Positions 15,150-24,181 are shown, counted from the first letter of the stretch. The stretch is 25,494 bases of DNA from Bacillota bacterium (GCA_023451395.1 JAEXZL010000148.1:1-25494), one strand, 5' to 3'. Made by a program: numbers and translations. The notes: generated from the sequence alone by a model not told the origin.

Positions 15150-15509
15150 CTAGCTAATAGCTTTTCTTATAGCTTCTAATACCCTATCTGCCTGAAAGGG
15201 CTTAACAATAAAATCTCTTGCACCAGCTCTTATTGCATCCATTACCATTCCCTGTTGACCCATGGCACTACACATAATTATCCTTGATGCTTGGTCAAAG
15301 GCTTTTATTTGTTTAACTGCCTCAATACCATCCATATCAGGCATTGTAATATCCATTGTAACTACATCCGGCTTTTCCTTTTTGTAAATCTCAACAGCCT
15401 TAATGCCATTGCTGGCTTCTCCAACAACCTCAAAGCCATTCTTTTCCAAAATATCCCTAATCATCATTCTCATAAAAGCCGCATCATCAACTATTAATAC
15501 CTTTGTCAT
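15150..15509 (-). CDS. cheY: Chemotaxis response regulator CheY
   Basis: CheY is phosphorylated by CheA and then binds FliM and FliY. The product is 119 residues, a single receiver domain. The acidic pocket D8/D9 (VLIVDDAAFMRMM), the phosphorylated D53 (VVTMDITMPDMDG), the S81 of the CSAMGQ loop and K103 (FIVKPFQ) are all present. The sequence is close to Bacillus and Thermotoga CheY. It sits between cheC, whose product removes its phosphate, and cheW. Confidence 0.97.
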   Translation of the reverse strand: MTKVLIVDDAAFMRMMIRDILEKNGFEVVGEASNGIKAVEIYKKEKPDVVTMDITMPDMDGIEAVKQIKAFDQASRIIMCSAMGQQGMVMDAIRAGARDFIVKPFQADRVLEAIRKAIS

Positions 15510-15525
15510 TTTATTCCCTCCGATT

Positions 15526-16149
15526 CTAATTTACACCTAATGCCGTTAATATTTTCTCTAAGGAGCCTGGTCTAGGTACGTAGTAAAAATTAGCTCCTAT
15601 GTTGTCTACAAAGCTCTCTTCCCCAGAAAGTGAGCTGATACCCCAAAAATTTGTTTTTATCTCTAAAACTCGATCTTCATACTGTGCTGCCTCAATAAAC
15701 ATAGTAGAAAGTATAGCTCCCACCATGTCATAGGCCATTGCAGGTACTGAGGGCAACAAGTTCATATTTGTGAATTTAGCAATGGAATTCATGTATGATG
15801 TAGAAACGATATTTCCCAATTCGTTTAATACTGAAATCCCTAAATCACTAAATTCTTCTTCATGTTTTCCCGTTAAAAGCTCAATTATATCTGTTGCTAT
15901 TCCCTTTTCTAATAAAAATAGAATGTTTCCAGGAGTATCACCTAATACTCTAACCATTACTCCAACTGCTTCATTCTCAGCATAATTATCTATCATATCC
16001 TGAAAATTAATTATATCTATACTTGGTACAGACATTTGTATCTTCTTATTTAAAAGCTGCGAGAGTGCTGTAGCTGCATTTCCTGCCCCAATGTTTCCAA
16101 CCTCTCTCAGTGCATCTAATTGTATTGGAGTTAATCCATGATAATCCAT
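15526..16149 (-). CDS. cheC: CheY-P phosphatase CheC
   Basis: CheC dephosphorylates CheY-P and binds CheD. The product is 207 residues. Both active-site helices are intact: LREVGNIGAGNAATALSQLL (about 14-33) and LNELGNIVSTSYMNSIAKF (about 108-126), each with the E-x-G-N core. The middle region VRVLGDTPGNILFLLEKG is typical of CheC. It is directly upstream of cheY and downstream of cheA. AGGAGG lies upstream of the start. With FliY there are two enzymes of this class in the operon. Confidence 0.95.
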   Translation of the reverse strand: MDYHGLTPIQLDALREVGNIGAGNAATALSQLLNKKIQMSVPSIDIINFQDMIDNYAENEAVGVMVRVLGDTPGNILFLLEKGIATDIIELLTGKHEEEFSDLGISVLNELGNIVSTSYMNSIAKFTNMNLLPSVPAMAYDMVGAILSTMFIEAAQYEDRVLEIKTNFWGISSLSGEESFVDNIGANFYYVPRPGSLEKILTALGVN

Positions 16150-16161
16150 AGCTTCTACCTC

Positions 16162-18192
16162 CTATTTTGCCAAGGAAGCCGCATCAAGTATCAAAGTTAC
16201 TAGACCGTCCCCTAAGATGGTTGCTCCAATATATTGATTTAAAGAGCTTAGAGTCTTTCCTAAAGGTTTAATTACAATTTCCCTTTGTCCAAGGAGTGAA
16301 TCTACCAAAAGTCCTGTACTTTGTTCTCCAATTTTTACTATTATTACGAATTGCTTTCCTTGATGAGTACTCTCAAGCTGAAGCTTTTCCTGAACTCTTA
16401 TAAGAGGTATTACAGAGTCTCTATATAATATTACCTCTCTATCCTTTGACTTTCTTAATATGTTTTTATGGAAGTCTATAACCCTATCTATATAACCAAG
16501 AGAAATAGCAAAAGTTTCACTTCCTACCTTAACCAAAAGAGCTTGTATTATCTGTAGCGTTAAAGGAAGCTTAATTATAAAGCTTGTACCTTTACCTTCC
16601 TCACTGGAAACCTCTACGGTACCACCAAGCTCAGTTATCTTTGTTTTTACTACATCCATACCAACGCCTCTTCCAGAGAGATCAGTAACTTTATCATTAG
16701 TGCTGAAGCCCTCTAAGAAAATTAAGTTCCGAATATCGTTTGGGGACATGGCATCAGTATTGACTCCTATTCTTTTAGCCTTTTCCTCAATTCTTGCAAG
16801 ATTTAGTCCTGCACCATCATCCTCTACTTTAATTACACCCTTAGTTCCCTCTTGATATGCTGTTAGCTTAATCCTTCCCACAGGATTTTTACCTGAGGCA
16901 ATTCTTTCCTCTTTGCTTTCAATTCCGTGATCTGCAGCATTTCTTAAAAGATGTATAAGAGGTTCTCCTATTTCGTCGATTACCGTCCTATCTAGCTCTG
17001 ACTCGGAACCTTCAATTACAAAATCCATTTCTTTATTAAGCTCAAGAGATAAGTCCCTGATCATTCTTGGAAATCTGTTAAACACAACATCTAAAGGAAG
17101 CATTCGAATTTTCATTACTAAATCCTGAAGCTCTGAGGTTGATCTTCCCACTTGCTCTAAAGTCTCATAAATTTCTGTTGATTTATAGCTTTGACTTAGC
17201 TGCTCCAGCCTAGTTCTATGTATTACCAGTTCTGAAACCATATTCATAAGCATATCTAATCTTTCTATATCCACTCTTACAGACTGATGATTTCGCTTAT
17301 GCTCTATAGATCCACCTTTTGTCTTTTGCTTTTCTTTTATATCCTTAGCAGCTGCTTTAGGGATGCTAGCTTCCTTCGTTGCTGCTATTTCATTGAGTGC
17401 ATTAATAGGGTGATGATTTAATTTCTCTTTAGAATTTCTCACTGGTAAAATATTTATAGAAACTCTTTGAACCTCAGAGATAGCAAGTATACTAGCTTTA
17501 ATATCCTCTGCTTCCTTAAGACTTGTATACACTAATGAAAATTCTCTGTCAAAGTTTTCATTTTCTATCTCCTCCACTGGTGGCTCTGCTTTCAGTATTT
17601 CACCAGCCTCCTCTAAGGCTCTAAATATCAGAAAAGCTCTTGCGGATTTTAAAAGTGTATTTTCACTTAAGGTTATCTTAAGCTCATAGGATGTATATCC
17701 TCTTTCTTCTGCCTGCTCCAATATGCTTCTATCATACTCATTAAGTCTTATCTCACTATGATTTATATCTTCTTCTAAAGTATGAATTTCATCATTCTTA
17801 GTAGAATCTTCACTTTTCTTTGCCACTTCTTCTAATTCCTCAATAAGCTCAGTTATATCGTAGTCCTCACGATTTTCCGCTTCAATACCCCTAACCAGTC
17901 TTTCTAAGGCATCTAAGCAAGAAAAAATAACAGTAACAACTTTTTTGGATACCCTTAATTTCCCATCCCTAAATTCAGATAATATGTCCTCCATTTTATG
18001 AGTTAACTCTGCCATTTTTGAATAGCCCATGGTTGCAGCCATTCCCTTAAGGGTGTGAGCTGCTCTAAAAATCTCATTTAATTTATCCATATCCTCGGGA
18101 TTATTCTCTAGCTCTAAAAGCGACTCATTTAGGCTTTGCAAATTATCTAGGGATTCCTCTAAAAACATGGACATATACTGCATTACATCCAT
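16162..18192 (-). CDS. cheA: Chemotaxis histidine kinase CheA
   Basis: CheA autophosphorylates and passes phosphate to CheY and CheB. The product is 676 residues. The HPt domain carries H46 in AAHTLKGMAATMG. A P2 response-regulator binding domain lies around 160-255 (ITLSENTLLKSARAFLIFRA). A polar linker leads to the dimerisation helices (about 305-370; MLMNMVSELVIHRTRLEQLS). The ATPase domain follows with HLLRNAADHGIE, VEDDGAGLNLARI and LSGRGVGMDVVKTKI, and a CheW-like P5 domain closes the protein. The longest frame starts at a TTG inside cheR at 18240. The ATG at 18192 has AGGAGGGG upstream and gives a normal HPt start, so it is preferred. Confidence 0.97.
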   Translation of the reverse strand: MDVMQYMSMFLEESLDNLQSLNESLLELENNPEDMDKLNEIFRAAHTLKGMAATMGYSKMAELTHKMEDILSEFRDGKLRVSKKVVTVIFSCLDALERLVRGIEAENREDYDITELIEELEEVAKKSEDSTKNDEIHTLEEDINHSEIRLNEYDRSILEQAEERGYTSYELKITLSENTLLKSARAFLIFRALEEAGEILKAEPPVEEIENENFDREFSLVYTSLKEAEDIKASILAISEVQRVSINILPVRNSKEKLNHHPINALNEIAATKEASIPKAAAKDIKEKQKTKGGSIEHKRNHQSVRVDIERLDMLMNMVSELVIHRTRLEQLSQSYKSTEIYETLEQVGRSTSELQDLVMKIRMLPLDVVFNRFPRMIRDLSLELNKEMDFVIEGSESELDRTVIDEIGEPLIHLLRNAADHGIESKEERIASGKNPVGRIKLTAYQEGTKGVIKVEDDGAGLNLARIEEKAKRIGVNTDAMSPNDIRNLIFLEGFSTNDKVTDLSGRGVGMDVVKTKITELGGTVEVSSEEGKGTSFIIKLPLTLQIIQALLVKVGSETFAISLGYIDRVIDFHKNILRKSKDREVILYRDSVIPLIRVQEKLQLESTHQGKQFVIIVKIGEQSTGLLVDSLLGQREIVIKPLGKTLSSLNQYIGATILGDGLVTLILDAASLAK

Positions 18193-18202
18193 AATACCCC
18201 TC

Positions 18203-18970
18203 CTATATCTTCCTGTAAATAAAGGTAGCTGCTTTTTCAAATCCCAGCTCCTTATAGTTATAAATGCTTTCTGTAGCTCCTACAAATAGTAGTCCTCCAG
18301 GCCTTAATGCTCGATAAAATTTTTTATATATATCATTTTTTACATTGCTATTAAAGTAAATCACTACATTTCTGCACACAATAAGATCTAAATCTCTAAA
18401 AAAATCATCCAGTATAAGGTCATGTTGTCTAAAGTTAATACTGTTCTTTATCTTAGGACTTACAAAATATTTATCTCCCTCTTGGTAAAAATACTTTTTT
18501 ATAGTATCTGATGAAATATTTTTCAGTTCATCTAGGGTATATTCACCCCTTCGGGCTTTATTTAATATTGTATTATCAATATCTGTAGCTATTATTTCAT
18601 GATAATTAATGGAAGATAGCTCCTGTAACAATATGGAGATAGAATATGGCTCAGCTCCTGAAGAACAAGCAGCACTCCAAATTCTAAGACTTCTCTTTTC
18701 TTTAAGAAGCTTCTCATTTATTTTCTCCTTTAATTCACTAAAAAGCTCAGGATTTCTAAAAAACTCAGTTACATTAATAGTTATATAATCTAGAAATTTC
18801 TGTCTTTGTCCCTCATCCTTTTCCAGAAGTCTTGTATATTCTTGATAGCTTCCTGCACCTACACGATTCATAAGGCTCCCAATTCTCCTATGAAGCTGCA
18901 CCGGTTTATAAGCAGATAAATCTATCTTAAATTTATTAAAAATCCAGGTTTCAAATCCCTTTATATCCAT
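18203..18970 (-). CDS. cheR: Chemotaxis receptor methyltransferase CheR
   Basis: CheR methylates glutamates on chemoreceptors using S-adenosylmethionine. The product is 255 residues. The N-terminal helical domain has YKPVQLHRRIGSLMNRVGAG. The motif ITINVTEFFRNPELF lies at about 63-77. The SAM-binding loop is IWSAACSSGAEPYSI (about 97-111), followed by IIATDIDNTILNKARRGEYT, LDLIVCRNVVIYFN and LRPGGLLFVGATESI. An ATG at 18976 overlaps the cheB end. The ATG at 18970 has AGAGGATGA upstream and is preferred. It ends 10 bases before cheA. Confidence 0.95.
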   Translation of the reverse strand: MDIKGFETWIFNKFKIDLSAYKPVQLHRRIGSLMNRVGAGSYQEYTRLLEKDEGQRQKFLDYITINVTEFFRNPELFSELKEKINEKLLKEKRSLRIWSAACSSGAEPYSISILLQELSSINYHEIIATDIDNTILNKARRGEYTLDELKNISSDTIKKYFYQEGDKYFVSPKIKNSINFRQHDLILDDFFRDLDLIVCRNVVIYFNSNVKNDIYKKFYRALRPGGLLFVGATESIYNYKELGFEKAATFIYRKI

Positions 18971-18972
18971 AA

Positions 18973-20019
18973 TCATCCTCTATCTATTAAAAGTTCCTCT
19001 AACCTCTTGGGAATATTCTCAAGGGTTAACACCTCATCTACACAACCAGTTTCAAAAGTTGCCTTTGGCATCCCATAGATTGTACAACTCTCTTTGTCCT
19101 CACTGATTGTATAGCCTCCGTATGCTTTAATGTCCACGGTCCCACTGGCGCCATCCTTACCCATGCCTGTAAGTACAACACTTATAACTGCATTTTTATA
19201 GTTTTTCGCTGCTGAATGAAAAAGCTTATCTACAGAGGGTCTCACTCCTAAATGCGGTTCCTCTTTATTTAAGGTTATTATTCCTTCAGAAATCTCCATA
19301 TGATAACCACCAGGAGCTATGTAAACTTTGTTTTTTTCAATTAACTCTCCCATTACAGCTTCTTTAATTTCCATAGGACTAATCTTGTTTAATCTTTCTG
19401 CAAATGCCTTTGTAAACCCCTCTGGCATATGCTGAACTACAAAAACCGGCACTTCAAGTTTTCTTTGGATAGAGGAGAATAATTGATTAAGCGCCTTAGG
19501 ACCACCGGTTGAAGCACCAATTACCAGTGCCTTGTATCCCTCTCTTGGTTTTAAATTTTTCTGTATTCTTCTTCCTAAGGAAGTTATAATAAATGGATTT
19601 TTATTTCTTCCCCTTCTCTTTTCCTTTGCCACTCTTATCTTATCTATGAGTTCCTCCTTAAGTTTTGTTATATCTAAGGATATTTGTCCTGATGGCTTTG
19701 GTATAAACTCAAAAGCTCCAAGCTCTAGGCATCTCATAGTAATCTCTGCCCCTTTTTTTGATAGACTGCTAAGCATAATGGTGGGAATGTTAAGTTTCTT
19801 TTCCCTTAAGACTTTGAGAACCTCAAGTCCATCTATGCCTGGCATTTCCACATCTAAGGTTATAACATCAGGTAGCTCTTTCTCCAGAAGACTAAAGAGC
19901 TCTTCTCCGTTTTTTGCAGTGCTTATTACTTCTATATCCTCTGCTTCATTTATCATATCTGATATGATGTTTCTCATTAATATGGAATCATCCACTACAA
20001 TAACCTTTATTTCTTCCAC
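18973..20019 (-). CDS. cheB: Chemotaxis receptor methylesterase/deamidase CheB
   Basis: CheB removes methyl groups from receptors when phosphorylated by CheA. From the preferred start the product is 348 residues. The receiver domain has the DD pair (VIVVDDSILMRN) and the phosphorylated D56 (VITLDVEMPGIDG). The esterase domain has the catalytic triad S170 (VIGASTGGPKAL), H197 (VFVVQHMPEGF) and D289 (VLTGMGKDGASG), and ends GMPKATFETGCVDEVL. The longest frame begins at a TTG (20028) touching the SD. The GTG at 20019, nine bases after AAGGG, is more likely. It lies between cheD and cheR, which completes the adaptation set. Confidence 0.95.
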   Translation of the reverse strand: MEEIKVIVVDDSILMRNIISDMINEAEDIEVISTAKNGEELFSLLEKELPDVITLDVEMPGIDGLEVLKVLREKKLNIPTIMLSSLSKKGAEITMRCLELGAFEFIPKPSGQISLDITKLKEELIDKIRVAKEKRRGRNKNPFIITSLGRRIQKNLKPREGYKALVIGASTGGPKALNQLFSSIQRKLEVPVFVVQHMPEGFTKAFAERLNKISPMEIKEAVMGELIEKNKVYIAPGGYHMEISEGIITLNKEEPHLGVRPSVDKLFHSAAKNYKNAVISVVLTGMGKDGASGTVDIKAYGGYTISEDKESCTIYGMPKATFETGCVDEVLTLENIPKRLEELLIDRG

Positions 20020-20033
20020 AGGTATCAACCCTT

Positions 20034-20513
20034 CTATATTTCTTTAGTTCCTAAGCCTATTATTCTGACAGATACTTTCCCATCAAAGGCGTCAACAATC
20101 ATCGTTCTTCCCTTATTTCCACCTATATCCATAGATGCAAGGGGTATCCCTTCTCTCTCCAGGGCCTTGATTACAGATTTTCCATTTCTCTCTCCAATAT
20201 CCAAGTTTACACTCTTATCAACAAAGTTAAACATTGAGGCCCCACCTGCAATTTTTGCCACAAGATTATTTTTACTCGCACCTTCTGTAACCATTCTTTC
20301 AATAAGAAGCGGAATAGCCAAATCTGCAAACTTAAGAGGATTTGAAATGTTACTAAAGCCATCACTCTCTGGAAGCATAATGTGGGCAAGCCCTGCTACA
20401 CCGGTCCTTTTATCATAAAGAGATATTCCTATACATGATCCAAGCCCTATAGTAACAAGCTTTCCAGGATTATGTGTAATGTTCATATCTGCTATTCCAA
20501 CTCTAACCTCCAT
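20034..20513 (-). CDS. cheD: Chemoreceptor glutamine deamidase CheD
   Basis: CheD deamidates glutamines of chemoreceptors and, bound to CheC, raises its phosphatase activity. The product is 159 residues. The Cys-His-Thr catalytic set is visible: T21 and C27 in LVTIGLGSCIGISL and H44 in AGLAHIMLPES. Further hallmarks are VAKIAGGASMF, LDIGERNGKSVIKALEREGI and MDIGGNKGRTMI. The start follows AGGGGA and sits a few bases after the cheW stop. The presence of CheD with CheC and FliY indicates a Bacillus/Thermotoga-type adaptation system. Confidence 0.96.
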   Translation of the reverse strand: MEVRVGIADMNITHNPGKLVTIGLGSCIGISLYDKRTGVAGLAHIMLPESDGFSNISNPLKFADLAIPLLIERMVTEGASKNNLVAKIAGGASMFNFVDKSVNLDIGERNGKSVIKALEREGIPLASMDIGGNKGRTMIVDAFDGKVSVRIIGLGTKEI

Positions 20514-20516
20514 TTA

Positions 20517-20972
20517 TTAAATCCCCTGCTGAACTAATGCCTTTTCCTCATTAGTAAGTATTTCTGATAGATTTAGTAAAACTATAATTCTGTCCTTATC
20601 TTTTATAATTCCTTTTATATACTTCTTAGAAATTCCATTACTTATGAATAGTGGATTTTCTAAAGAACTTATGTCTATGGTGCTTACCTCTATTACCATA
20701 TCTACAATAATCCCTACTCTAAAATCCTCTTTTTTTACCACAATAATCTTGTTTTCGGCTTTTATTTTATCTTCAAGGTTAAATCTTCTTCTAAGACTAA
20801 TAATGGGTAGTATTGATCCTTCATAATTTATTACGCCCTTAACATAGTCAGGTGCCTCTGGTAGCGTTGTAGCTGTCTGATATCCCAGTATTCTTTCCAC
20901 TTCCATAATATCTGCTGCGTAGTACTCTTCCTCTAAGGAAAATACTAAAATTTTTTCTTCCCTCTTATCCAT
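20517..20972 (-). CDS. cheW: Chemotaxis coupling protein CheW (first copy)
   Basis: The product is a 151-residue single-domain CheW. Landmarks are ILVFSLEEEYYAADIMEVER, TTLPEAPDYVKGVINYEGSI, LPIISLRRRFNLED and VGIIVDMVIEVSTIDISSLE, ending in KKYIKGIIKDKDRIIVLLNL. It lies after fapA and before cheD. The second cheW of the operon at 14743-15138 is a separate, divergent paralogue, so the two may serve different receptor arrays or one may act in place of CheV, which is absent here (inference). GGGAGG precedes the ATG. Confidence 0.93.
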   Translation of the reverse strand: MDKREEKILVFSLEEEYYAADIMEVERILGYQTATTLPEAPDYVKGVINYEGSILPIISLRRRFNLEDKIKAENKIIVVKKEDFRVGIIVDMVIEVSTIDISSLENPLFISNGISKKYIKGIIKDKDRIIVLLNLSEILTNEEKALVQQGI

Positions 20973-20983
20973 GGGGATCCTCC

Positions 20984-22564
20984 CTACATATTAAATTTAT
21001 CTATATTTACAAGGCCATCCTTGCCTATATAAGCATGAACTTTTTTTGAAGGGATATCTAGGAGCATCTCCTTTTCCCCTAAGATGAAATGTGTATTTTG
21101 ATAGGACTTCTCTACGAGTATTTCACCTTCTTTTTCTACCTCAAGTCTTGTAACAACTCCTCCAGGACTACCAACAGTAATACAGCTTATTCTCTCCCTG
21201 GCGGAAATACTTCCACCTCTAACAGCAGACATTCCAGAAAATATTATATTTTCACCAGCCTTTAGCCTGCTTTGATATAGACCTTTTCCAACTATATATA
21301 TATCACCAGTGGCTAAAACATCACTGTCTTGGCAATAATTTAAACGAATATAAGATTTATATGACAATTCTTCCTTAAGTTTTGATATATTTCCTAGTAA
21401 AAGCTTTCCTATGGTTAATAAATCTTTATAATTCTTAATACCTAAGGGTGCTAGTCCAATTAGTTTATATTGAAGAACCTTTTCTATGGTTTCTTCCTTC
21501 AGCCCTGTCTTTTTGTATAAAATAAGGACTTCCTTAGATAGTTTTTCAATATTTTTAAATTTACTATCTAATAGAGCTTTGATAATTTGACCATCACTTC
21601 TATCTGACCCAAGTAATCCGTATCTTTTAATTTCTTCTACTGAAGAAACCATATCCTTTAATGAGCTTGCTATATCGTTATATAGCTTTATAAAGGTAAG
21701 CTTACTATTATCACCACCTCCTGCGGTGATTTTTGAACGTAATACACTTCCCTTAATATTGATACTCCCCAGAGAGGTAATTTCAGCTTCCTCAACAGAA
21801 CCTAATATCTCTACATCTCCTCCTGCATCTACTTTCATCCCAGGCATTACAGAGCCATAAATTTTTACATTCCCACTAAATTTAATACTCCCGCTTTGGA
21901 TGTCCACATCGTTCTTGTGCTCATATATTTCATTTACTTCAATTAATCCGCTTTTATAGGAGGGTTTACCAGCTATAGATGCAATAATTGAACCATCAGG
22001 CTGAAGTACGCAGCCCCTACCAGCTTTAAATATTATAAGCTTAGCCCTTTTTCTTGAAATATTCCTTCCAAAAACATCATTTCCATCTCTTCCTTCACTA
22101 CCTTTTATAAGCTCTGCTATTTTCTGCCCTGGAAGGACAGATTCTATTAGAGAGAATTCCTTATAATTGATAGCACCATCTGCATTCAGAGAATCCTCTG
22201 TGCTAGATCCTTTAAATCTCAATACAACCTTATCAGGAATATCATCTATTGGCGGCATTCCTTTAGCAATTAAATATTTTCCAGGACACTTAAAGCCTTT
22301 CTTAAAAGCTTCCTCTAATACAGGACTCTTAATTTTATAAGAATCAAATAGTTTTTTTACCTCTTCCCGAATGTTAGATCCTTCTAAAGGATTCTTAGCT
22401 TTTTTATCTTCGTATAAAGCAAAGGAAGAAGCCTTCCCTTCCATAGCAGTCTCATCTTCAACTGAATAATCAACAATAAGGTAGGCTTCTAAATTATCCT
22501 TAGTTATTTCTAACTTTAATTTCTTAGAGTTATCTTCAGTATTGCCAAGCTTATTTTCGCTCAT
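20984..22564 (-). CDS. FapA family protein (DUF342)
   Basis: The product is 526 residues from the preferred start. FapA (DUF342) proteins have a right-handed beta-helix. Their role is uncertain, and some homologues lie next to motility genes. Visible features are the N-terminal region with GKYLIAKGMPPIDDIPDKV, the motif EGRDGNDVFGRNIS, the LQPDGSIIASIAGKPSY strand pair, and then the repetitive beta-helix (GSIKFSGNVKIYGSVMPGMK, GDVEILGSVEEAEITSLGSI). An insert of charged helices (about 295-400) is followed by more helix turns (VLATGDIYIVGKGLYQSRLK). The ATG at 22564 with GGTGAGG upstream is preferred to a GTG at 22585 that lacks an SD. It precedes cheW by 11 bases. Confidence 0.85.
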   Translation of the reverse strand: MSENKLGNTEDNSKKLKLEITKDNLEAYLIVDYSVEDETAMEGKASSFALYEDKKAKNPLEGSNIREEVKKLFDSYKIKSPVLEEAFKKGFKCPGKYLIAKGMPPIDDIPDKVVLRFKGSSTEDSLNADGAINYKEFSLIESVLPGQKIAELIKGSEGRDGNDVFGRNISRKRAKLIIFKAGRGCVLQPDGSIIASIAGKPSYKSGLIEVNEIYEHKNDVDIQSGSIKFSGNVKIYGSVMPGMKVDAGGDVEILGSVEEAEITSLGSINIKGSVLRSKITAGGGDNSKLTFIKLYNDIASSLKDMVSSVEEIKRYGLLGSDRSDGQIIKALLDSKFKNIEKLSKEVLILYKKTGLKEETIEKVLQYKLIGLAPLGIKNYKDLLTIGKLLLGNISKLKEELSYKSYIRLNYCQDSDVLATGDIYIVGKGLYQSRLKAGENIIFSGMSAVRGGSISARERISCITVGSPGGVVTRLEVEKEGEILVEKSYQNTHFILGEKEMLLDIPSKKVHAYIGKDGLVNIDKFNM

Positions 22565-22606
22565 TCCCTCACCACTTTTCAGCACTAATTGAAAAATAGT
22601 CCATTA

Positions 22607-23422
22607 TTAATGTTCTGTAATATATTTTTCTATACTATTATCGTAGAGTTTCATAAGTTTTTTAACTAATAAATTGCATACTGAGTTAAATTTTATTAAA
22701 TTAATGCTTTTTATAGGCAAAATTTTGGGAGAGGTACCAGATATAAAAGCCCCATCATAAATCTTTAAAGTGTTTATATCTATGAATTCTTCTACAACCT
22801 CTATAGAATTCCCCTTCGCTAGTTCAATAATTTGCTCCCTGGTTATTCCGGGAAGCACCGCCTCTAATGGAGATGTAATTAATTTATCACCCTTTACAAA
22901 AAAGATATTTGATTTACTTCCCTCGGTTATTCTATTGTGTCCATCTACTAAAATTGCCTCATAAGCCTTCTCTTCCTTAAGCTTCTCATCTACTCTTTCC
23001 CTAAGACCGCTATTAATAACCTTTGCATTAGGATTTTGTCTTTCTTCATGAAAGAGTATAGTGTGTACTCCTTCACTGTAAAGCTTCTCCTCTGGATAGC
23101 TATGAGGAATATAATATATATATATGTCTTCCTGCTGCCCGATAAAATTTAAAATAATTTTTATGTTTCCTTCTGAAAATTCGTTTGCTTCTATAACCTT
23201 CTTTATCTTATTTAATATTATATCCTCCGAATATCGGCTTTTTAAGTCTAGTATACTAAGTGACCCTTGGAGTCTTTTGTTATGCTGTTCCATGAAAAGA
23301 GGTACTCCATTAATAATCCTTATAACCTCATAAAGTTTTTTTCCTTCTTCAGGAATATAAAAATCCATCTCTTCCTTTATTTCTCCATTTTTAAGAAAAT
23401 ATTTTTTAGTAGTCCTTTCCAT
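22607..23422 (-). CDS. Class IV aminotransferase (PabC/IlvE-like)
   Basis: The product is 271 residues of the fold-type IV pyridoxal-phosphate family (aminodeoxychorismate lyase, D-amino-acid or branched-chain transaminases). The probable PLP lysine is K134 (NAKVINSGLRERV). The motifs AYEAILVDGHNRITEGSKSN with E167, and VLPGITREQIIELAKG are clear, and the C-terminal GAFISGTSPKILPI matches the usual GTA/GTS loop. The exact substrate cannot be read from sequence. It lies 12 bases after a HAD gene and 42 bases before fapA. AAGGAGGATGG precedes the ATG. Confidence 0.88.
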   Translation of the reverse strand: MERTTKKYFLKNGEIKEEMDFYIPEEGKKLYEVIRIINGVPLFMEQHNKRLQGSLSILDLKSRYSEDIILNKIKKVIEANEFSEGNIKIILNFIGQQEDIYIYYIPHSYPEEKLYSEGVHTILFHEERQNPNAKVINSGLRERVDEKLKEEKAYEAILVDGHNRITEGSKSNIFFVKGDKLITSPLEAVLPGITREQIIELAKGNSIEVVEEFIDINTLKIYDGAFISGTSPKILPIKSINLIKFNSVCNLLVKKLMKLYDNSIEKYITEH

Positions 23423-23434
23423 TATCCATCCTCC

Positions 23435-24076
23435 TTACTTCCATCTTAAAATTTCAATAGTATCATGTTTCTTTTTATAGTTGATTAGATAAGCCTTGCC
23501 AACTAAATCAAATAAAGGTTTATCGGAAAGGGAATCTGAAAACATATAGGAACTCTTAAAGTCTACCTCTACATTTTCTATCTTTAAATCTTCCATAAGC
23601 CTTTTAACCTTTTCCTCGCCTTTGCAATTTTCACCCTCCATGCTTTTTGAATGATAGCCACCAGTACATATGTATCTAGTTCCTATGATTCTATCAACTA
23701 TCGCTAAGTTATATAGCTCCTTCAAGTAAAACTCTGGGCTGGCTGAAATTAGATATATTTTATATCCATCACTCTTTAGCTTTTTCATCATAGTTATTGC
23801 ATCCTGATAAATTATCTTGCTTAAACGATCTCTATAGAAGCCTTTAATGAGCTTTTCCATTTCTTTTTCTTCAATACCATCAATAAATTTCAAAAAGGTT
23901 TCCTTAGACTGCTTCTCATTATAGATACCCATAACATATAATAAGCCTGAAAAGACTGCCCTAGGAATATAAATAATATTTTTAGGGTTCTTCTTTAAAG
24001 CATATTTAAAAAGTTCTATAGAGGTTTCCTTTTTTGTAAGTGTATAGTCTACATCAAAAATTGCTAATTTCTCCAT
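23435..24076 (-). CDS. HAD-IB family phosphatase (SerB-like)
   Basis: The product is 213 residues. The HAD motifs are all present: DVDYTLT with D8 and D10 (motif I), YLISASPEFYLKELY (motif II), the lysine region GENCKGEEKVKRL (motif III) and MFSDSLSDKPLF (motif IV). The segment between motifs I and II is helical, as in subclass IB cap domains. Substrates in this group vary (phosphoserine, phospholipid or sugar phosphates), so no substrate is proposed. It is the first gene of the probable chemotaxis operon and begins about 58 bases after a terminator. AAAGGAGGGTG lies before the ATG. Confidence 0.87.
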   Translation of the reverse strand: MEKLAIFDVDYTLTKKETSIELFKYALKKNPKNIIYIPRAVFSGLLYVMGIYNEKQSKETFLKFIDGIEEKEMEKLIKGFYRDRLSKIIYQDAITMMKKLKSDGYKIYLISASPEFYLKELYNLAIVDRIIGTRYICTGGYHSKSMEGENCKGEEKVKRLMEDLKIENVEVDFKSSYMFSDSLSDKPLFDLVGKAYLINYKKKHDTIEILRWK

Positions 24077-24098
24077 TAGTCACCCTCCTTTTAAAAAT

Positions 24099-24107
24099 AG
24101 TATATCA
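24099..24107 (-). promoter_or_regulatory. Extended -10 promoter candidate for the HAD-che operon
   Basis: On the minus strand TG-A-TATACT (24107-24099) matches an extended -10 element (TGnTATAAT). No good -35 is present at 17 bases. It lies between the terminator at 24134-24164 and the HAD gene, where a promoter is needed. The start of transcription would be about 15 bases before the ribosome binding site. No sigma-28 consensus was seen there. Confidence 0.4.
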
Positions 24108-24133
24108 AATTTTAAGTCCTTAATATACACACT

Positions 24134-24164
24134 AAAAAAAACGGTGCTTTTGCACCGTTTTTTT
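24134..24164 (-). terminator. Bidirectional terminator after the DUF1292 gene
   Basis: AACGGTGC-TTTT-GCACCGTT forms an eight-base-pair stem, flanked by eight A residues on one side and seven T residues on the other. On the minus strand it ends the DUF1292 transcript with a T-run, and the A/T flanks make it able to act in both directions. Confidence 0.93.
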
Positions 24165-24181
24165 ATTCTTGCTATAGAGAT

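Noticed and set aside
18193..18240. N-terminal extension of CheA starting within cheR
   Set aside because: It would start at a TTG without an SD and overlap cheR. The ATG at 18192 has a strong AGGAGGGG and begins a normal HPt domain.
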